Source: Alphaproteobacteria bacterium
Lineage (GTDB): Bacteria; Pseudomonadota; Alphaproteobacteria; Bin95
DNA: 37,004 nucleotides
Assembly (NCBI GenBank): GCA_022825195.1
Contig: JAJDYL010000211.1
Coordinates: 1-37,004 of the forward strand
Direction: 5' to 3'
The notes under the pieces were generated by a model. That model was not told the origin of the DNA, did not search any database, and worked only from the letters and a program-made list of their open reading frames with translations. How positions within the stretch are numbered: position 1 is the stretch's first letter; each line of letters opens with the position of its first letter. Of this stretch, positions 7,304-16,200 are shown piece by piece. A program made the position numbers and the translations under genes.

Positions 7304-8224
7304 ATGGTTCAACACGCCAACGAGCGGGTCGCGTACCACAATGGCGAGATCAAGCCCGAAAGCCGGGTGCTCGTCTCCTTCCGCGACCGCGGGTTCAAAT
7401 ATGGCGAGGCGGTGTTCGATACGGCGCGCACCGTCCGGCACAGGCCGTTCAGGCTGGAGGAGCATATCGACCGGCTCTTCCGCTCGATGCGCTATCTCCA
7501 GATCGACTCGGGCCTCAGCCGGGAGGAGATGCTGTCGATCTCCCACGAGGTGCTGGAGCGCAACCTGCACCTGATCGGTCCGGACGAGGACTACTGGCTG
7601 TTCCAGCGGGTGAGCCCCGGCGTGGCCGATCCCTTTCTCAGCGACGGCGAGGCGCGGCCCACGGTCATCGTCGAGTGCACGCCGCTGCCGCTCAAGGCCC
7701 GTGCGCCGCTCTACCGCGACGGCGTGCGGGTGCAGATACCGGCCACCCGGCGCACGCCGCCGGACGCCGTCAGCCCGCGGGCCAAGACGCAGAACTACAT
7801 CAATCTCCAGATCGCCGACCGGGAGGTGCGCGCCCAGGACCCGCAGGCCTGGGCCATCCTCCTCGACCATGACGGCAATCTCGCCGAAGGGCTCGGCAGC
7901 AACATCTTCTTCGTGCGCGACGGCGAGCTGCATACCCCCCGGGCCCGGTTCGTGCTGCCGGGCATCAGCCGCGAAACGGTGATCGACCTGGCCGGCGGGG
8001 AAGGCATCCCGGTCCATGAGACCGACCTCGACCTCTTCGACGCGTTCACCAGCGACGAGTGCTTCCTGACATCGACGAGCCTCTGCATGGTGCCGGTCGC
8101 ATCGGTCAACGGCCGCGGGATCGGCGAGGGAAACCTGCCCGGACCGGTTACGGCGCGGCTCATCGAAGCCTACAAGCGCCTGCTCGATTTCGACTTCGTG
8201 GCGCAATACACCGACAAGCTGTAG
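7304..8224 (+). CDS. PLP-dependent aminotransferase class IV (branched-chain / D-amino-acid type)
   Basis: This is a 306-residue fold-type IV aminotransferase. The PLP lysine is K161 in SPRAKTQNYINLQ. GNLAEGLGSNIFFV and the C-terminal SDECFLTSTSLCMVPV are the cofactor-phosphate and substrate-loop regions. ATG 7304 is preferred over an in-frame GTG at 7295; the ribosome site is weak (GGGGTG). It could act on branched-chain amino acids, D-alanine-like substrates or an (R)-amine; the motifs do not decide. It converges with livF. Confidence 0.85.
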   Translation: MVQHANERVAYHNGEIKPESRVLVSFRDRGFKYGEAVFDTARTVRHRPFRLEEHIDRLFRSMRYLQIDSGLSREEMLSISHEVLERNLHLIGPDEDYWLFQRVSPGVADPFLSDGEARPTVIVECTPLPLKARAPLYRDGVRVQIPATRRTPPDAVSPRAKTQNYINLQIADREVRAQDPQAWAILLDHDGNLAEGLGSNIFFVRDGELHTPRARFVLPGISRETVIDLAGGEGIPVHETDLDLFDAFTSDECFLTSTSLCMVPVASVNGRGIGEGNLPGPVTARLIEAYKRLLDFDFVAQYTDKL

Positions 8225-8237
8225 TCCGCCTCCGGCG

Positions 8238-8945
8238 CTACCCGCCGAGATAGGCGCGGCGAACGTGGGCGTTCTCGCGCAGGTCGGCTGCCGGACCTTC
8301 CAGCGCCACGGCCCCGGTTTCGAGCACATAGGCATACTGCGCCAGCCGCAGCGCCATCTCGGCATTCTGTTCGACCAGCACGACCGGAACGCCGCGCCCC
8401 GAGATATCGGCAACGATCCGCGCGATCTCCTGGACCATCACCGGCGAGAGGCCCATCGACGGCTCGTCCAGCAGCAGCACCCGGGGGGCGCTCATCAACG
8501 CCCTGCCGATCGCCAGCATCTGCTGCTCGCCGCCGGACATCGACCGCGCCCATTGCCGGCGCCGCTCGGCCAGACGCGGAAAATGGTCGAAGACCTCTGT
8601 CAGCGACGCCTGGACGGCGGCCCTGTCGGTGCGCAGGAAGGCGCCCGTGTGCAGGTTTTCCTCGACGGTCAGGTCGGGAAACACGCGCCGGCCTTCCGGG
8701 ACGTGGGCGATGCCCCGGCGCACGATCTCTTCCGGCGCCAGCCCGTCGATTCTTGCATCGTCGAAGCGGATTTCTCCCCGGGTCAGCGGTTCCAGCCCGG
8801 AAATGGCGCGCAGGCTCGTCGTCTTGCCGGCGCCGTTCGCGCCGATGATGGTCACGATGCCGCCCGCCGGCACCGTCATCGAAACGCCCCTGAGCGCCAC
8901 GGTCTTCTGGTAGCGCACCTCGATATCGCGAATTTCAAGCAGCAT
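8238..8945 (-). CDS. livF: ABC transporter ATP-binding protein LivF-type
   Basis: This is a 235-residue ATPase. Walker A GANGAGKTT is at residues 35-43, signature MSGGEQQ at 136-142 and Walker B VLLLDEPS at 156-163. The length and the VPEGRRVFPDLTVEENL segment are typical of LivF, the second ATPase of branched-chain amino acid/amide (HAAT) importers. Its start overlaps the end of livG by 11 bp. It is the last gene of the SBP-livH-livM-livG-livF operon, which runs divergently from tmm. Confidence 0.92.
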   Translation of the reverse strand: MLLEIRDIEVRYQKTVALRGVSMTVPAGGIVTIIGANGAGKTTSLRAISGLEPLTRGEIRFDDARIDGLAPEEIVRRGIAHVPEGRRVFPDLTVEENLHTGAFLRTDRAAVQASLTEVFDHFPRLAERRRQWARSMSGGEQQMLAIGRALMSAPRVLLLDEPSMGLSPVMVQEIARIVADISGRGVPVVLVEQNAEMALRLAQYAYVLETGAVALEGPAADLRENAHVRRAYLGG

Positions 8946-9732
8946 GGCCGGAACCGTCGGGCGCGGCCGAGCCGAGATATGCCTCGATGACGGCAGGGTC
9001 GTTGCGCACCGCCTCCGGTTCGCCCTCGACCAGCAGGGCGCCGAAATTCATCACCGTGATGATGTCGCAGAGGTTCATCACCGCCTGCATGTCGTGCTCG
9101 ACCAGCATGACGGTGACGCCCCGGTCGCGGATGCGGCGGACCAGCGTCATCATGCGCCGGGTCTCCTCCGGGTTCATGCCGGTAAAGGGCTCGTCCAGCA
9201 GCAGGACCTGCGGTTCGGCCGCCAGGGCGACCGCCATGCCGAGCATCCGCTGGTGGCCGTGCGGCAGGTTCGAGACCGGCTCGTCGGCGAGCTCCTCCAG
9301 TCCGAAGAAGGCCAGCGCTTCCCGCGCCTCTTCGCCCGCTGCCTGCTCGAGCGGCCGGTCCGTGCCGAGCAGGCGGCTGAGGAAACCGGCCCGGGTGCCG
9401 AGATGGCGCCCGACCCGGACATTGTCCAGGACCGAGAATTCCTGAAACAGCGTCGAGCCCTGGAACGTGCGCACCAGCCCCATCGCCGCGAGCGCGCTGG
9501 TCTTGCGGCCCGAGATGTCGATACCGCGAAAGAACACCCGGCCGGCGCTCGGCGCGTAGAAGCCGCTGATGACGTTGAAGGTCGTCGTCTTTCCCGCGCC
9601 GTTCGGCCCGATCAGGCCGTGGATCGCGCCCTCGCGCACCGAGAAGCTGAAATTGTCGACCGCCACCAGGCCGCCGAACCGGCGCGTCAGCCCGCGGGCT
9701 TCGAGAATCGGGCGCTCGTCCTGCGCATTCAT
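8935..9732 (-). CDS. livG: ABC transporter ATP-binding protein LivG-type
   Basis: This is a 265-residue ATPase. Walker A GPNGAGKTT is at residues 42-50, followed by the degenerate signature LPHGHQRMLGMAVAL and Walker B VLLLDEPFTGMNP, as in LivG proteins. ATG 9732 (MNAQDERPILEARG) overlaps the livM stop by 4 bp, showing coupling. It pairs with LivF at the cytoplasmic face of the LivHM permease. Confidence 0.92.
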   Translation of the reverse strand: MNAQDERPILEARGLTRRFGGLVAVDNFSFSVREGAIHGLIGPNGAGKTTTFNVISGFYAPSAGRVFFRGIDISGRKTSALAAMGLVRTFQGSTLFQEFSVLDNVRVGRHLGTRAGFLSRLLGTDRPLEQAAGEEAREALAFFGLEELADEPVSNLPHGHQRMLGMAVALAAEPQVLLLDEPFTGMNPEETRRMMTLVRRIRDRGVTVMLVEHDMQAVMNLCDIITVMNFGALLVEGEPEAVRNDPAVIEAYLGSAAPDGSGHAA

Positions 9733-10754
9733 GCCGGTTCTCTTCCGGCTGCGGCCGGTTCGCCGCGCCGCCGCTGCCACAGGGCCCGCAGCCGGGGTCC
9801 GAGGCTCTCAAGCCCGTTCGGGAGATAGAGCACGGCAAGTATCAGGATGAGGCCGTAGATCAGGGGACGCGCCGTGTCCAGGCCGAGCGCGCGCAGGACG
9901 ATTTCGTTGATGACGGTGAGCACGACGACGCCGAGGACCGGCCCGTGGAACGTCGCGGTGCCGCCGACGATTGCCCAGACGAGAACGTAGACCATCTGGT
10001 CGACGCTGAACCGGGTCGGATTCACCGCGCCGACATAGTGGGCGTACAGGCCGCCGGCTATCCCGGCGAAGAAAGAGGCGATGACGAAGGCGAGAGTGCG
10101 GTAGCGGAACGTGTCCACGCCCACCGATTCGGCGAGCCGGTCCTGCCAGTGAATCGCGTGGAAGGTCAATCCGATACGCGAGCGCTCGATGCGGTAGAGG
10201 ACGAACAGCGAGACGGATACGACAGCCAGCGCCAGGAAGTAGTAATTGACCGGCTCGTAGAAATCGATCGACAGGAATCCCGTTTCGATGTCGGGAAAGG
10301 GGTCGATGCGCTTCAGGCCCTTGGGACCGCCGAAGGGATCGGTGAAGCGCTTCCAGATCAGCCGGATGATCTCGCCGGCCGCGAACGAGCCGATCAGGAA
10401 ATAGAAGCCTTTCATCCGGAACAGCGGAAAGCTGAGAAGCGCGGCGGTTCCGGCCGCCATGGCGCCCCCGAGGAGCATGGAGAGCGGCACGGGAACGCCG
10501 GCCTGCTTCGCCAGCAGCGCGCTGGTATAGGCCCCGACCCCCATGATGACGACGTGGCCGAGCGACCATTCGCCGGTCAGCGTCAACAGCCGGTAGCTGG
10601 AAACCAGGAGGACGTTGATGACCAGGAGGACCGCGATTTCCTGCTGCGAGTAGCTCAGCAGGTAGGGCAGGGCCGCCAGCGCCGCGAACAGGAGGACCAG
10701 CCGCAGCCGCCACGCGGCGCGCCGGATCAGGCCGCCGGTCCCGGCTGCCGGCAT
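9729..10754 (-). CDS. livM: ABC transporter permease LivM-type
   Basis: This is a 341-residue, strongly hydrophobic permease with about 9-10 membrane segments. LivM hallmarks are visible: GEWSLGHVVIMGVGAYTSALL near the N-terminus, the long central soluble loop (LKRIDPFPDIETGFL), and WAIVGGTATFHGPVLGVVVLTVINEIV. The start at 10754 (MPAAGTGGLIRRAAW) gives a normal-length N-terminus; the frame extends 19 codons further upstream. It forms the heterodimeric channel with LivH. Confidence 0.9.
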   Translation of the reverse strand: MPAAGTGGLIRRAAWRLRLVLLFAALAALPYLLSYSQQEIAVLLVINVLLVSSYRLLTLTGEWSLGHVVIMGVGAYTSALLAKQAGVPVPLSMLLGGAMAAGTAALLSFPLFRMKGFYFLIGSFAAGEIIRLIWKRFTDPFGGPKGLKRIDPFPDIETGFLSIDFYEPVNYYFLALAVVSVSLFVLYRIERSRIGLTFHAIHWQDRLAESVGVDTFRYRTLAFVIASFFAGIAGGLYAHYVGAVNPTRFSVDQMVYVLVWAIVGGTATFHGPVLGVVVLTVINEIVLRALGLDTARPLIYGLILILAVLYLPNGLESLGPRLRALWQRRRGEPAAAGREPA

Positions 10755-10767
10755 GGCGCTTGTCCGT

Positions 10768-11631
10768 TCAGGCACGTTCCCGCGCCCCGAACAGGCCGGT
10801 CGGCCGGACAATCAGCACTGCGAGCATCAGGGCCAGCCCGACGATATTGGCGATCACGCCGTCGAAGAAGGTCGTGACGAAGGTGTGGACGAAGGCGTAG
10901 AGCACCGCGGCGATGACCGCGCCTTCGAGGCTGCCCACCCCGCCGACGATGATGATGATGAAGGCCGTGACGATGATCGAGTGGCCGATATAGGGCGTCG
11001 GGCTGACCAGGGGCGCCGTCAGGGCGCCGGCGACGCCCGCGAGGCCGGCGCCGATGAACATGGCCATGCGCGCCGTCTGGTTCAGCGAGATGCCCTGGAG
11101 GGATGCCGCCTCGGCGTCCTGGGCGCAGGCGCGCAGGGCGCGGCCGAATTTCGAGCGTTTGAGGAAGGCCCACAGGGCGGCGAGCAACAGGATGGCGGCG
11201 ACGATCACGAACAGCCGCTGATGCGTCAGTATGGCGCCGAAAATCTCCGTCTTGCCCTGGGTCGACGGCGGTACATGGCCCATGCGCCGGCCGAAGCCGA
11301 ACACGACGAGCGTCTGCAGGATCAACAGGAACCCGATGGAGGCGATGAGGCCGCCGAGCGGATTGTCGCGCAGCGGGCGAAACATCGTTCGCTCCATGAC
11401 GATGCCGACGAGGCCGACAAAAACCAGGCCCGCCGCGACCGCGAGCAGGAACGGGAAGTTCTCCTGGGCGTACAGGAACACCACGCAATAGGCGCCCAGC
11501 ATGTACAGCTCGCCATGCGCGAAATTGATGACGCCCATGACGCCGAAGATCATGACCAGCCCGACCGCAATCAGCGCCATGTAGCTGGCGGCATAGGTCG
11601 CATTGACGGCGGTCTGCCACAGCAGGTCCAT
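10768..11631 (-). CDS. livH: ABC transporter permease LivH-type
   Basis: This is a 287-residue permease. The MALIAVGLVMIFGVMGVINFAHGELYMLGAY segment is the LivH signature. It also has LRACAQDAEAASLQGI (the cytoplasmic EAA-like loop that contacts the ATPases) and FIIIIVGGVGSLEGAVI. It lies 13 bp upstream of livM and downstream of the SBP gene in one minus-strand operon. Confidence 0.92.
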   Translation of the reverse strand: MDLLWQTAVNATYAASYMALIAVGLVMIFGVMGVINFAHGELYMLGAYCVVFLYAQENFPFLLAVAAGLVFVGLVGIVMERTMFRPLRDNPLGGLIASIGFLLILQTLVVFGFGRRMGHVPPSTQGKTEIFGAILTHQRLFVIVAAILLLAALWAFLKRSKFGRALRACAQDAEAASLQGISLNQTARMAMFIGAGLAGVAGALTAPLVSPTPYIGHSIIVTAFIIIIVGGVGSLEGAVIAAVLYAFVHTFVTTFFDGVIANIVGLALMLAVLIVRPTGLFGARERA

Positions 11632-11737
11632 CAGCGTGCCTCGACGGCGGGACGGACAAACGATGCCGGGACCGGGCGGGGCCCGGTCCCGGCAGCCTCT
11701 AGTAGCACGGCAGCCCGGCCATGCGGAACGCGGAGCC

Positions 11738-13048
11738 CTAGCCGCGCTGGTTCCACATCTGGCCGAGGGCCGTCATATGCTTGATCATCAGGTCCTTGTG
11801 CTTGTCCCACCAGGCGGGAATGGACCTGAAGTCCTTGATCGTGGCCTTGCCGCCTTCGATCACCACCACCGGCCAGTTGCCGACCAGGGCGTTGTCGATG
11901 CCGAACAGTTCGGTGCCCCACCAGTCGGCTGTGCCGAAGGCGTGCTTTCCCGTGCCGTCGGCCTTCATCGCCTCCAGGACGGCCGCCGGTTCGGCGCTGC
12001 CCGCCTGGCTTGCGGCGTCGGCCCACAGGTCCATGATCGAGGCATACTCCCAGGAAACGGCGCTCCATTCCGAGGCGCCGTACCGCTTGGCGTATTCCGC
12101 GTAGAACTCGTTCGGGTTGACGAAGTTCACGCCCTCGCTGTTCAGCGCCGGGTCGTCGAAGTCCGGGAACTGGAAGATGAAACCTTCCATGAACTCCGCC
12201 GACGTCTTCTCGATGATCTTCTGGTAGAAGTCGGCGGTGCAGGAAATGATCTGCCCCTTGTAGCCCTGCTGGAACGCCTGCTCGCAGAGCGGATGGACAT
12301 AGTCGGCGTAGCAGGTGTCCAGGCACAGGATGTCCGGGTTCCCGGCCAGCAGCTTGGTCATGACCGGCGCGAAGTCCGTGGTCGCCGGGTCGAAGAACAG
12401 CGGCTCGTCCTGCATCTCGATACCGGCCGCCTCGAACGCCGCCAGGTAGGTCGCCACCGAAGGCTTGCCCAGGGAATCGTCCTGCGCGCACATGACGGCG
12501 GTCTTCAGGTCGGGCTTGTTTTCCGCCAGCCATTCGACGCCGGTCACATTGTAGATGGGGTGCACCTCGCAGGGCGCCAGCAGGGTGGTGCTGTCGGGCG
12601 AGAGGTCGCTCGGCAGCAGCGTCGAGAACAGCATGCCTTCGCGTTCGGCGATCTTCTGCACGCCGGGCCAGGTATCGCCGCCCAGCATCATGATGAACTT
12701 GACGCCGTCCTCCTTGATGAGCTTGGTGGCGCCGGTCCGGGCCTTGGCGGCGTCGTATTCGTTGTCGTAGCCGACGAATTCGATGTTGTACGACTGGCCG
12801 CCGATATTGACCCCGCCCTTGGCGTTGACCCAGTCAGCCCAGATCAGGCAACCGTCCAGGCCGGGCTTGCCCCAGGCCGCCACCGGGCCGGTGAGCGGGG
12901 CCAGGAATCCGATCTTGATCGTGTGGCCGTCGGCGAAGGAGACGCGCGACAGCCCGGTGCCCAACGCGGTCAGCGCCGCTCCGGACGCCGCCGTGGTCCC
13001 GAGAAATTTCCGCCTGCTGATTTTTCGTTCCAGTGACTTGCGCGACAT
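11738..13048 (-). CDS. Periplasmic substrate-binding protein of HAAT-type ABC importer (Tat signal)
   Basis: This is a 436-residue type I periplasmic binding protein (branched-chain amino acid/amide/urea class). GGGGAGG precedes ATG 13048. The N-terminus has a Tat-like signal (SRRKFLG then a hydrophobic stretch to about residue 35). The mature part opens IKIGFLAPLTGPVAAWG, typical of the LivK/AmiC/UrtA fold. It is rich in Trp and Tyr, but I cannot tell the ligand. It is the first gene of the operon, divergent from tmm, and carries an AATTGGT operator pair (13178-13194) upstream. A methylated amine or related N-compound is a reasonable ligand guess from context. Confidence 0.85.
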   Translation of the reverse strand: MSRKSLERKISRRKFLGTTAASGAALTALGTGLSRVSFADGHTIKIGFLAPLTGPVAAWGKPGLDGCLIWADWVNAKGGVNIGGQSYNIEFVGYDNEYDAAKARTGATKLIKEDGVKFIMMLGGDTWPGVQKIAEREGMLFSTLLPSDLSPDSTTLLAPCEVHPIYNVTGVEWLAENKPDLKTAVMCAQDDSLGKPSVATYLAAFEAAGIEMQDEPLFFDPATTDFAPVMTKLLAGNPDILCLDTCYADYVHPLCEQAFQQGYKGQIISCTADFYQKIIEKTSAEFMEGFIFQFPDFDDPALNSEGVNFVNPNEFYAEYAKRYGASEWSAVSWEYASIMDLWADAASQAGSAEPAAVLEAMKADGTGKHAFGTADWWGTELFGIDNALVGNWPVVVIEGGKATIKDFRSIPAWWDKHKDLMIKHMTALGQMWNQRG

Positions 13049-13177
13049 ACGTGCCTCCCCGAGTTGATACGCCTGCGCCAATTGCCCCGCGGTGTTTTGA
13101 GCGCGCCGGGTGGCAGTCCGCCAACGCACCGCAAGTTCTGTCCAACCGTAACCGGAGGTCGATCCGTCAGCGCCATG

Positions 13178-13194
13178 ACCAATTCTGACCAATT
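13178..13194 (-). promoter_or_regulatory. AATTGGT operator pair upstream of SBP operon
   Basis: ACCAATT on the plus strand occurs at 13178-13184 and again at 13188-13194, exactly 10 bp apart. Read in the direction of the SBP gene it is AATTGGTCAGAATTGGTCA. It lies 130 bp upstream of the SBP start codon and matches the motif at tmm, amtB, gmaS and tdm. Confidence 0.6.
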
Positions 13195-13380
13195 TGCAGG
13201 GCGGTCGCCTGAGTATGCGCGATTGCGGTCAGCCGGGTGCAGCTTGGAAAAAAAAGGGGCTGAATGCAAGTGAAATATGAATTAATATTGTTCTCATGTC
13301 TGATTGCACCCGACCCTGACGAGCCGAGTCACTGCCAGAAATCGAAACAGCAAGGGCATGAATTGACCCTAAGCGATACG

Positions 13381-13397
13381 AATTGGTGTAGATTGGT
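13381..13397 (+). promoter_or_regulatory. AATTGGT operator pair upstream of tmm
   Basis: AATTGGT (13381-13387) and GATTGGT (13391-13397) are 10 bp apart in the direction of tmm, and end 81 bp before its ATG. Confidence 0.6.
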
Positions 13398-13478
13398 TTC
13401 AGTCGTCGGGGCGAATCTAGAAACCGTGCGGGCGATTCGGGCAAGACCCGGCCGCCGGCCAGGACAGTGAGTGAAACC

Positions 13479-14822
13479 ATGGGCAAACGAGTTGCTGTGA
13501 TCGGTGCGGGGCCGTCCGGTCTCGCTCAGCTAAGGGCGTTCCAGTCAGCGAAGGCCGGCGGGGCGGCGGTTCCGGAAATCGTCTGTTACGAGAAACAGGC
13601 GGACTGGGGCGGATTGTGGAATTACACGTGGCGCACCGGGCTCGACGAATATGGCGAGCCGGTCCATTGCTCCATGTACCGGTACCTGTGGTCGAACGGC
13701 CCCAAGGAGGGACTGGAGTTCGCGGACTACACGTTCGAGGAGCATTTCGGCAAGCAGATCGCCTCCTATCCGCCGCGTGAAGTGCTGTTCGACTACATCG
13801 AGGGCCGGGTGAAGAGGGCAGGCGTCCGCGACGCGATCCGCTTCCGGACGACCGTCCGGCGGGTCGACTATGACGGTGCGACGGGCCTGTTCGCCGTGAC
13901 GGCCGAGAACCTTGAGACCGGCGAGGAAACCACCGGGAATTTCGATCATGTCGTGGTCGCGAGCGGTCATTTCTCGACTCCGAACGTGCCGCACTTCGAC
14001 GGTCTGGACCGGTTCAACGGCCGGGTGCTGCACGCCCACGATTTCCGCGACGCCGTCGAGTTCAAGGACAAGGACATCCTGATCATCGGCACCAGCTATT
14101 CGGCCGAGGACATCGGCTCCCAGTGCTGGAAATACGGCTGCAGGTCGGTCACCGTCAGCCACCGCACCGCGGCCATGGGCTTCGACTGGCCGGACAATTG
14201 GAAAGAGGTGCCGCTGCTGCAGAAGGTCGAGGGCAACACCTGCACCTTCAAGGACGGCTCGACGGCCGATGTCGATGCCATCATCCTGTGCACCGGCTAT
14301 CTGCACTACTTCCCGTTCATGGCGCCGGAGCTTCGCCTTCGGACCGCCAACCGGCTGGCGACCGCCGACTTGTACAAGGGCGTCATGTGGGTCGACAATC
14401 CGAAGCTGTTCTACCTCGGCATGCAGGACCAGTGGTACACCTTCAACATGTTCGACGCCCAGGCCTGGTATGTGCGCGACGTCATCATGGACCGCATCCC
14501 GGTGCCGGACCGCGAGGCCCGGGCAGCCGATGTCGCCGACCGGATCGCCGGGGAAGACGCCCTCGAAGACGACTATGGCGCAATCCGCTATCAGGGCGAC
14601 TATGTCAGGGAGCTGATCGCCGAGACCGACTATCCGAGCTTCGACGTGGACGGCGCGAACGACGCCTTCTTCCAGTGGAAGAAGCACAAGAAGCAGAACA
14701 TCATGACCTTCCGGGACAACGGGTACAGGTCGGTGATGACCGGCACGATGGCCCCGAAGCACCACACCGCCTGGGTCGATGCCCTGGACGACTCGATGAA
14801 GAGCTATCTCCGGGACGACTGA
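13479..14822 (+). CDS. tmm: Trimethylamine monooxygenase (FMO family)
   Basis: This is a 447-residue bacterial flavin-containing monooxygenase that oxidises trimethylamine to TMAO with NADPH and O2. FAD site GAGPSG is at residues 9-14, the FMO fingerprint [11 protein letters not shown] at 179-189, and NADPH site GTSYSAED at 204-211. The N-terminal block ([21 protein letters not shown], then [13 protein letters not shown]) is the long conserved stretch of marine Tmm proteins. ATG 13479 ([11 protein letters not shown]) is chosen; an in-frame GTG at 13467 adds four residues. Together with tdm, gmaS and mgsABC in the same window the assignment is strong. Related FMOs also oxidise DMA, indole or DMS. 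Confidence 0.92.
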   Translation: MGKRVAVIGAGPSGLAQLRAFQSAKAGGAAVPEIVCYEKQADWGGLWNYTWRTGLDEYGEPVHCSMYRYLWSNGPKEGLEFADYTFEEHFGKQIASYPPREVLFDYIEGRVKRAGVRDAIRFRTTVRRVDYDGATGLFAVTAENLETGEETTGNFDHVVVASGHFSTPNVPHFDGLDRFNGRVLHAHDFRDAVEFKDKDILIIGTSYSAEDIGSQCWKYGCRSVTVSHRTAAMGFDWPDNWKEVPLLQKVEGNTCTFKDGSTADVDAIILCTGYLHYFPFMAPELRLRTANRLATADLYKGVMWVDNPKLFYLGMQDQWYTFNMFDAQAWYVRDVIMDRIPVPDREARAADVADRIAGEDALEDDYGAIRYQGDYVRELIAETDYPSFDVDGANDAFFQWKKHKKQNIMTFRDNGYRSVMTGTMAPKHHTAWVDALDDSMKSYLRDD

Positions 14823-14842
14823 CGCTGTCCGGACGCCCGGCC

Positions 14843-15577
14843 ATGGCCGAGGTGACGGCGGAATGGGAGTGGGACGCCCTTTCGGCGGCGGCGCTCGACG
14901 CGTACCGCTCGGCGCGGCGCGGGGAGGCGGTCCACCTTTGGCGGCGGGCCGGCTCCCTGGCGCGGGGCTTTCCGGAAGGCGATCCGCGCCGGGCCGCCAG
15001 CCACAACAACGATGCGCTTGCGCTGCTGATCGACCAGGATCACGACGGCGCGGTTCCCGCCCTGTCGTCGGCGCTTGCTTCGTGGGAGGCCGCGCTGGAG
15101 TGGACGCGGGGCATGACGGTCAGCGCCGTGGCCCGCAGTTCGCTCTTTCACCAGCGCATGGAACAGCGTCATGTCGCGGCCTACGGCGATGTCCGGCGTG
15201 CACGGCACCGCGAGTTCCTGGCCGGTGCGGCGGCCCTGACCCGCTTCAACCTCGCGATTGCCCGGCTCTTCCTGGACGATGACGAAGCGGCCGATGCCCT
15301 GCTCGCGACCGCGCTTGCCGAGCGCGAGCGGGCGTTCGGGCCGAACAATGCGGAGGTCATCGAGATCGCGCGGGTGCTGTCGGGCCGGGCCGATGCTGCT
15401 GAAGACGACGCTCGAATGGCCCTGTACGACGCCAGGATCAAGGCCGCTGCCGGAAACCGGGCGCGCGATGTGCTCGACATCTGGCGCAGGGAGCAGCCGC
15501 TCGAGATGAACGACACCCGCCGCCTTCTGGGCGCGGGCTACCTGACGGCAATGGTGCACGAGCGGGATTTTCTGTAG
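14843..15577 (+). CDS. TPR-like helical protein, 244 residues, tmm-linked
   Basis: It begins MAEVTAEWEWDALSAAALDAY, 20 nt after tmm and on the same strand, so it is likely co-transcribed, though no good ribosome site is visible. The sequence is all-helical: Ala/Arg-rich repeats such as ASHNNDALALLIDQDHDGAVPALSSALASWE, and later LTRFNLAIARLFLDDDEAADALLATALAERE, resemble degenerate tetratricopeptide repeats. There is no signal peptide or membrane segment, so it is probably cytoplasmic. I do not recognise a named family. A role with Tmm is suggested only by position. Confidence 0.7.
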   Translation: MAEVTAEWEWDALSAAALDAYRSARRGEAVHLWRRAGSLARGFPEGDPRRAASHNNDALALLIDQDHDGAVPALSSALASWEAALEWTRGMTVSAVARSSLFHQRMEQRHVAAYGDVRRARHREFLAGAAALTRFNLAIARLFLDDDEAADALLATALAERERAFGPNNAEVIEIARVLSGRADAAEDDARMALYDARIKAAAGNRARDVLDIWRREQPLEMNDTRRLLGAGYLTAMVHERDFL

Positions 15578-15595
15578 CGCCCTGCTGTTGCCGCC

Positions 15596-15609
15596 CCGCG
15601 CCGGCGCGG
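15596..15609. terminator. Possible bidirectional terminator hairpin
   Basis: The 14-bp perfect palindrome CCGCGCCGGCGCGG lies in the 47-bp gap between the converging TPR-like gene and soxG. There is no T-run, so factor-independent termination is uncertain. Confidence 0.3.
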
Positions 15610-15624
15610 AGGCGCGGAGAACTG

Positions 15625-16200
15625 CTATTCCGATGCGTTCGCGACCGACAGCTCCACCGCATGCAGGAAGGAGCGGGCGGAGGAGCGCGGACTCATCAGC
15701 AGGAAGCTGTCGGTGCCGTCGCGCAGGATGATGACCGCGAGATATTCCATGACGGTGCGCGCCACCCGGCCTGCCGGGAACGCTTCGTCGGCGAGATCGA
15801 GGGGGCAGATGCGTTCCAGCGCGGCGCGGACGCCGGCGCCGGCGACAGTCAGCATCGCCCAGCTGTCCGACTGGTCGGTTACATAGGCCGAAGACCCGAG
15901 CGCCGCCGCGACCGTCTCGGCCGCCCGGTCCGGGTCGGGCGGCTCGAAGAGGATGAACACCTGGTCCGGCTGCATGCCGAGGACACGCGCGGCGTGACGG
16001 TCGCCGGGGGTCGAGTCGCCGGTCCCGGGGCGCACCGCGCCGAAGCCGCCGGCGAGCGCCGCGGCGAAGTCCTCGTCCCCGCCCTGCGGCACCGCCGCCG
16101 AGACCAGCGCGAGGCCGGCAGGCTCCGCAAGGGCGATCCCGCCGATGGTGCGCCGGTAGCCGCCAAGCGGGAAGCGGGGGGCGAGCGCGGGGTCAGCCAC
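15625..16200 (-). CDS. soxG: Sarcosine oxidase / N-methylglutamate dehydrogenase gamma subunit (SoxG/MgdD)
   Basis: This is a 191-residue SoxG-family protein. The GTG start at 16200 overlaps the soxA stop (GTGGCTGA). SDSWAMLTVAGAGVRAALERICPLDL and the C-terminal ILRDGTDSFLLMSPRSSARSF are typical of the gamma subunit, which resembles part of the GcvT fold. It is the last gene of the soxB-D-A-G operon. In the N-methylglutamate pathway the equivalent is MgdD. Confidence 0.88.
   Translation of the reverse strand: MADPALAPRFPLGGYRRTIGGIALAEPAGLALVSAAVPQGGDEDFAAALAGGFGAVRPGTGDSTPGDRHAARVLGMQPDQVFILFEPPDPDRAAETVAAALGSSAYVTDQSDSWAMLTVAGAGVRAALERICPLDLADEAFPAGRVARTVMEYLAVIILRDGTDSFLLMSPRSSARSFLHAVELSVANASE

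Larger units (their letters stand above)
13049..13478. other. 430-bp divergent promoter region between the SBP operon and tmm
   Basis: No gene is seen. It contains two direct-repeat operator pairs, each oriented towards the nearer gene: 13178-13194 for the SBP operon and 13381-13397 for tmm. A further single GCCAATT lies at 13077-13083. Around 13245-13300 it is clearly A+T-richer than the flanking genes, as expected for promoters. Confidence 0.75.
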
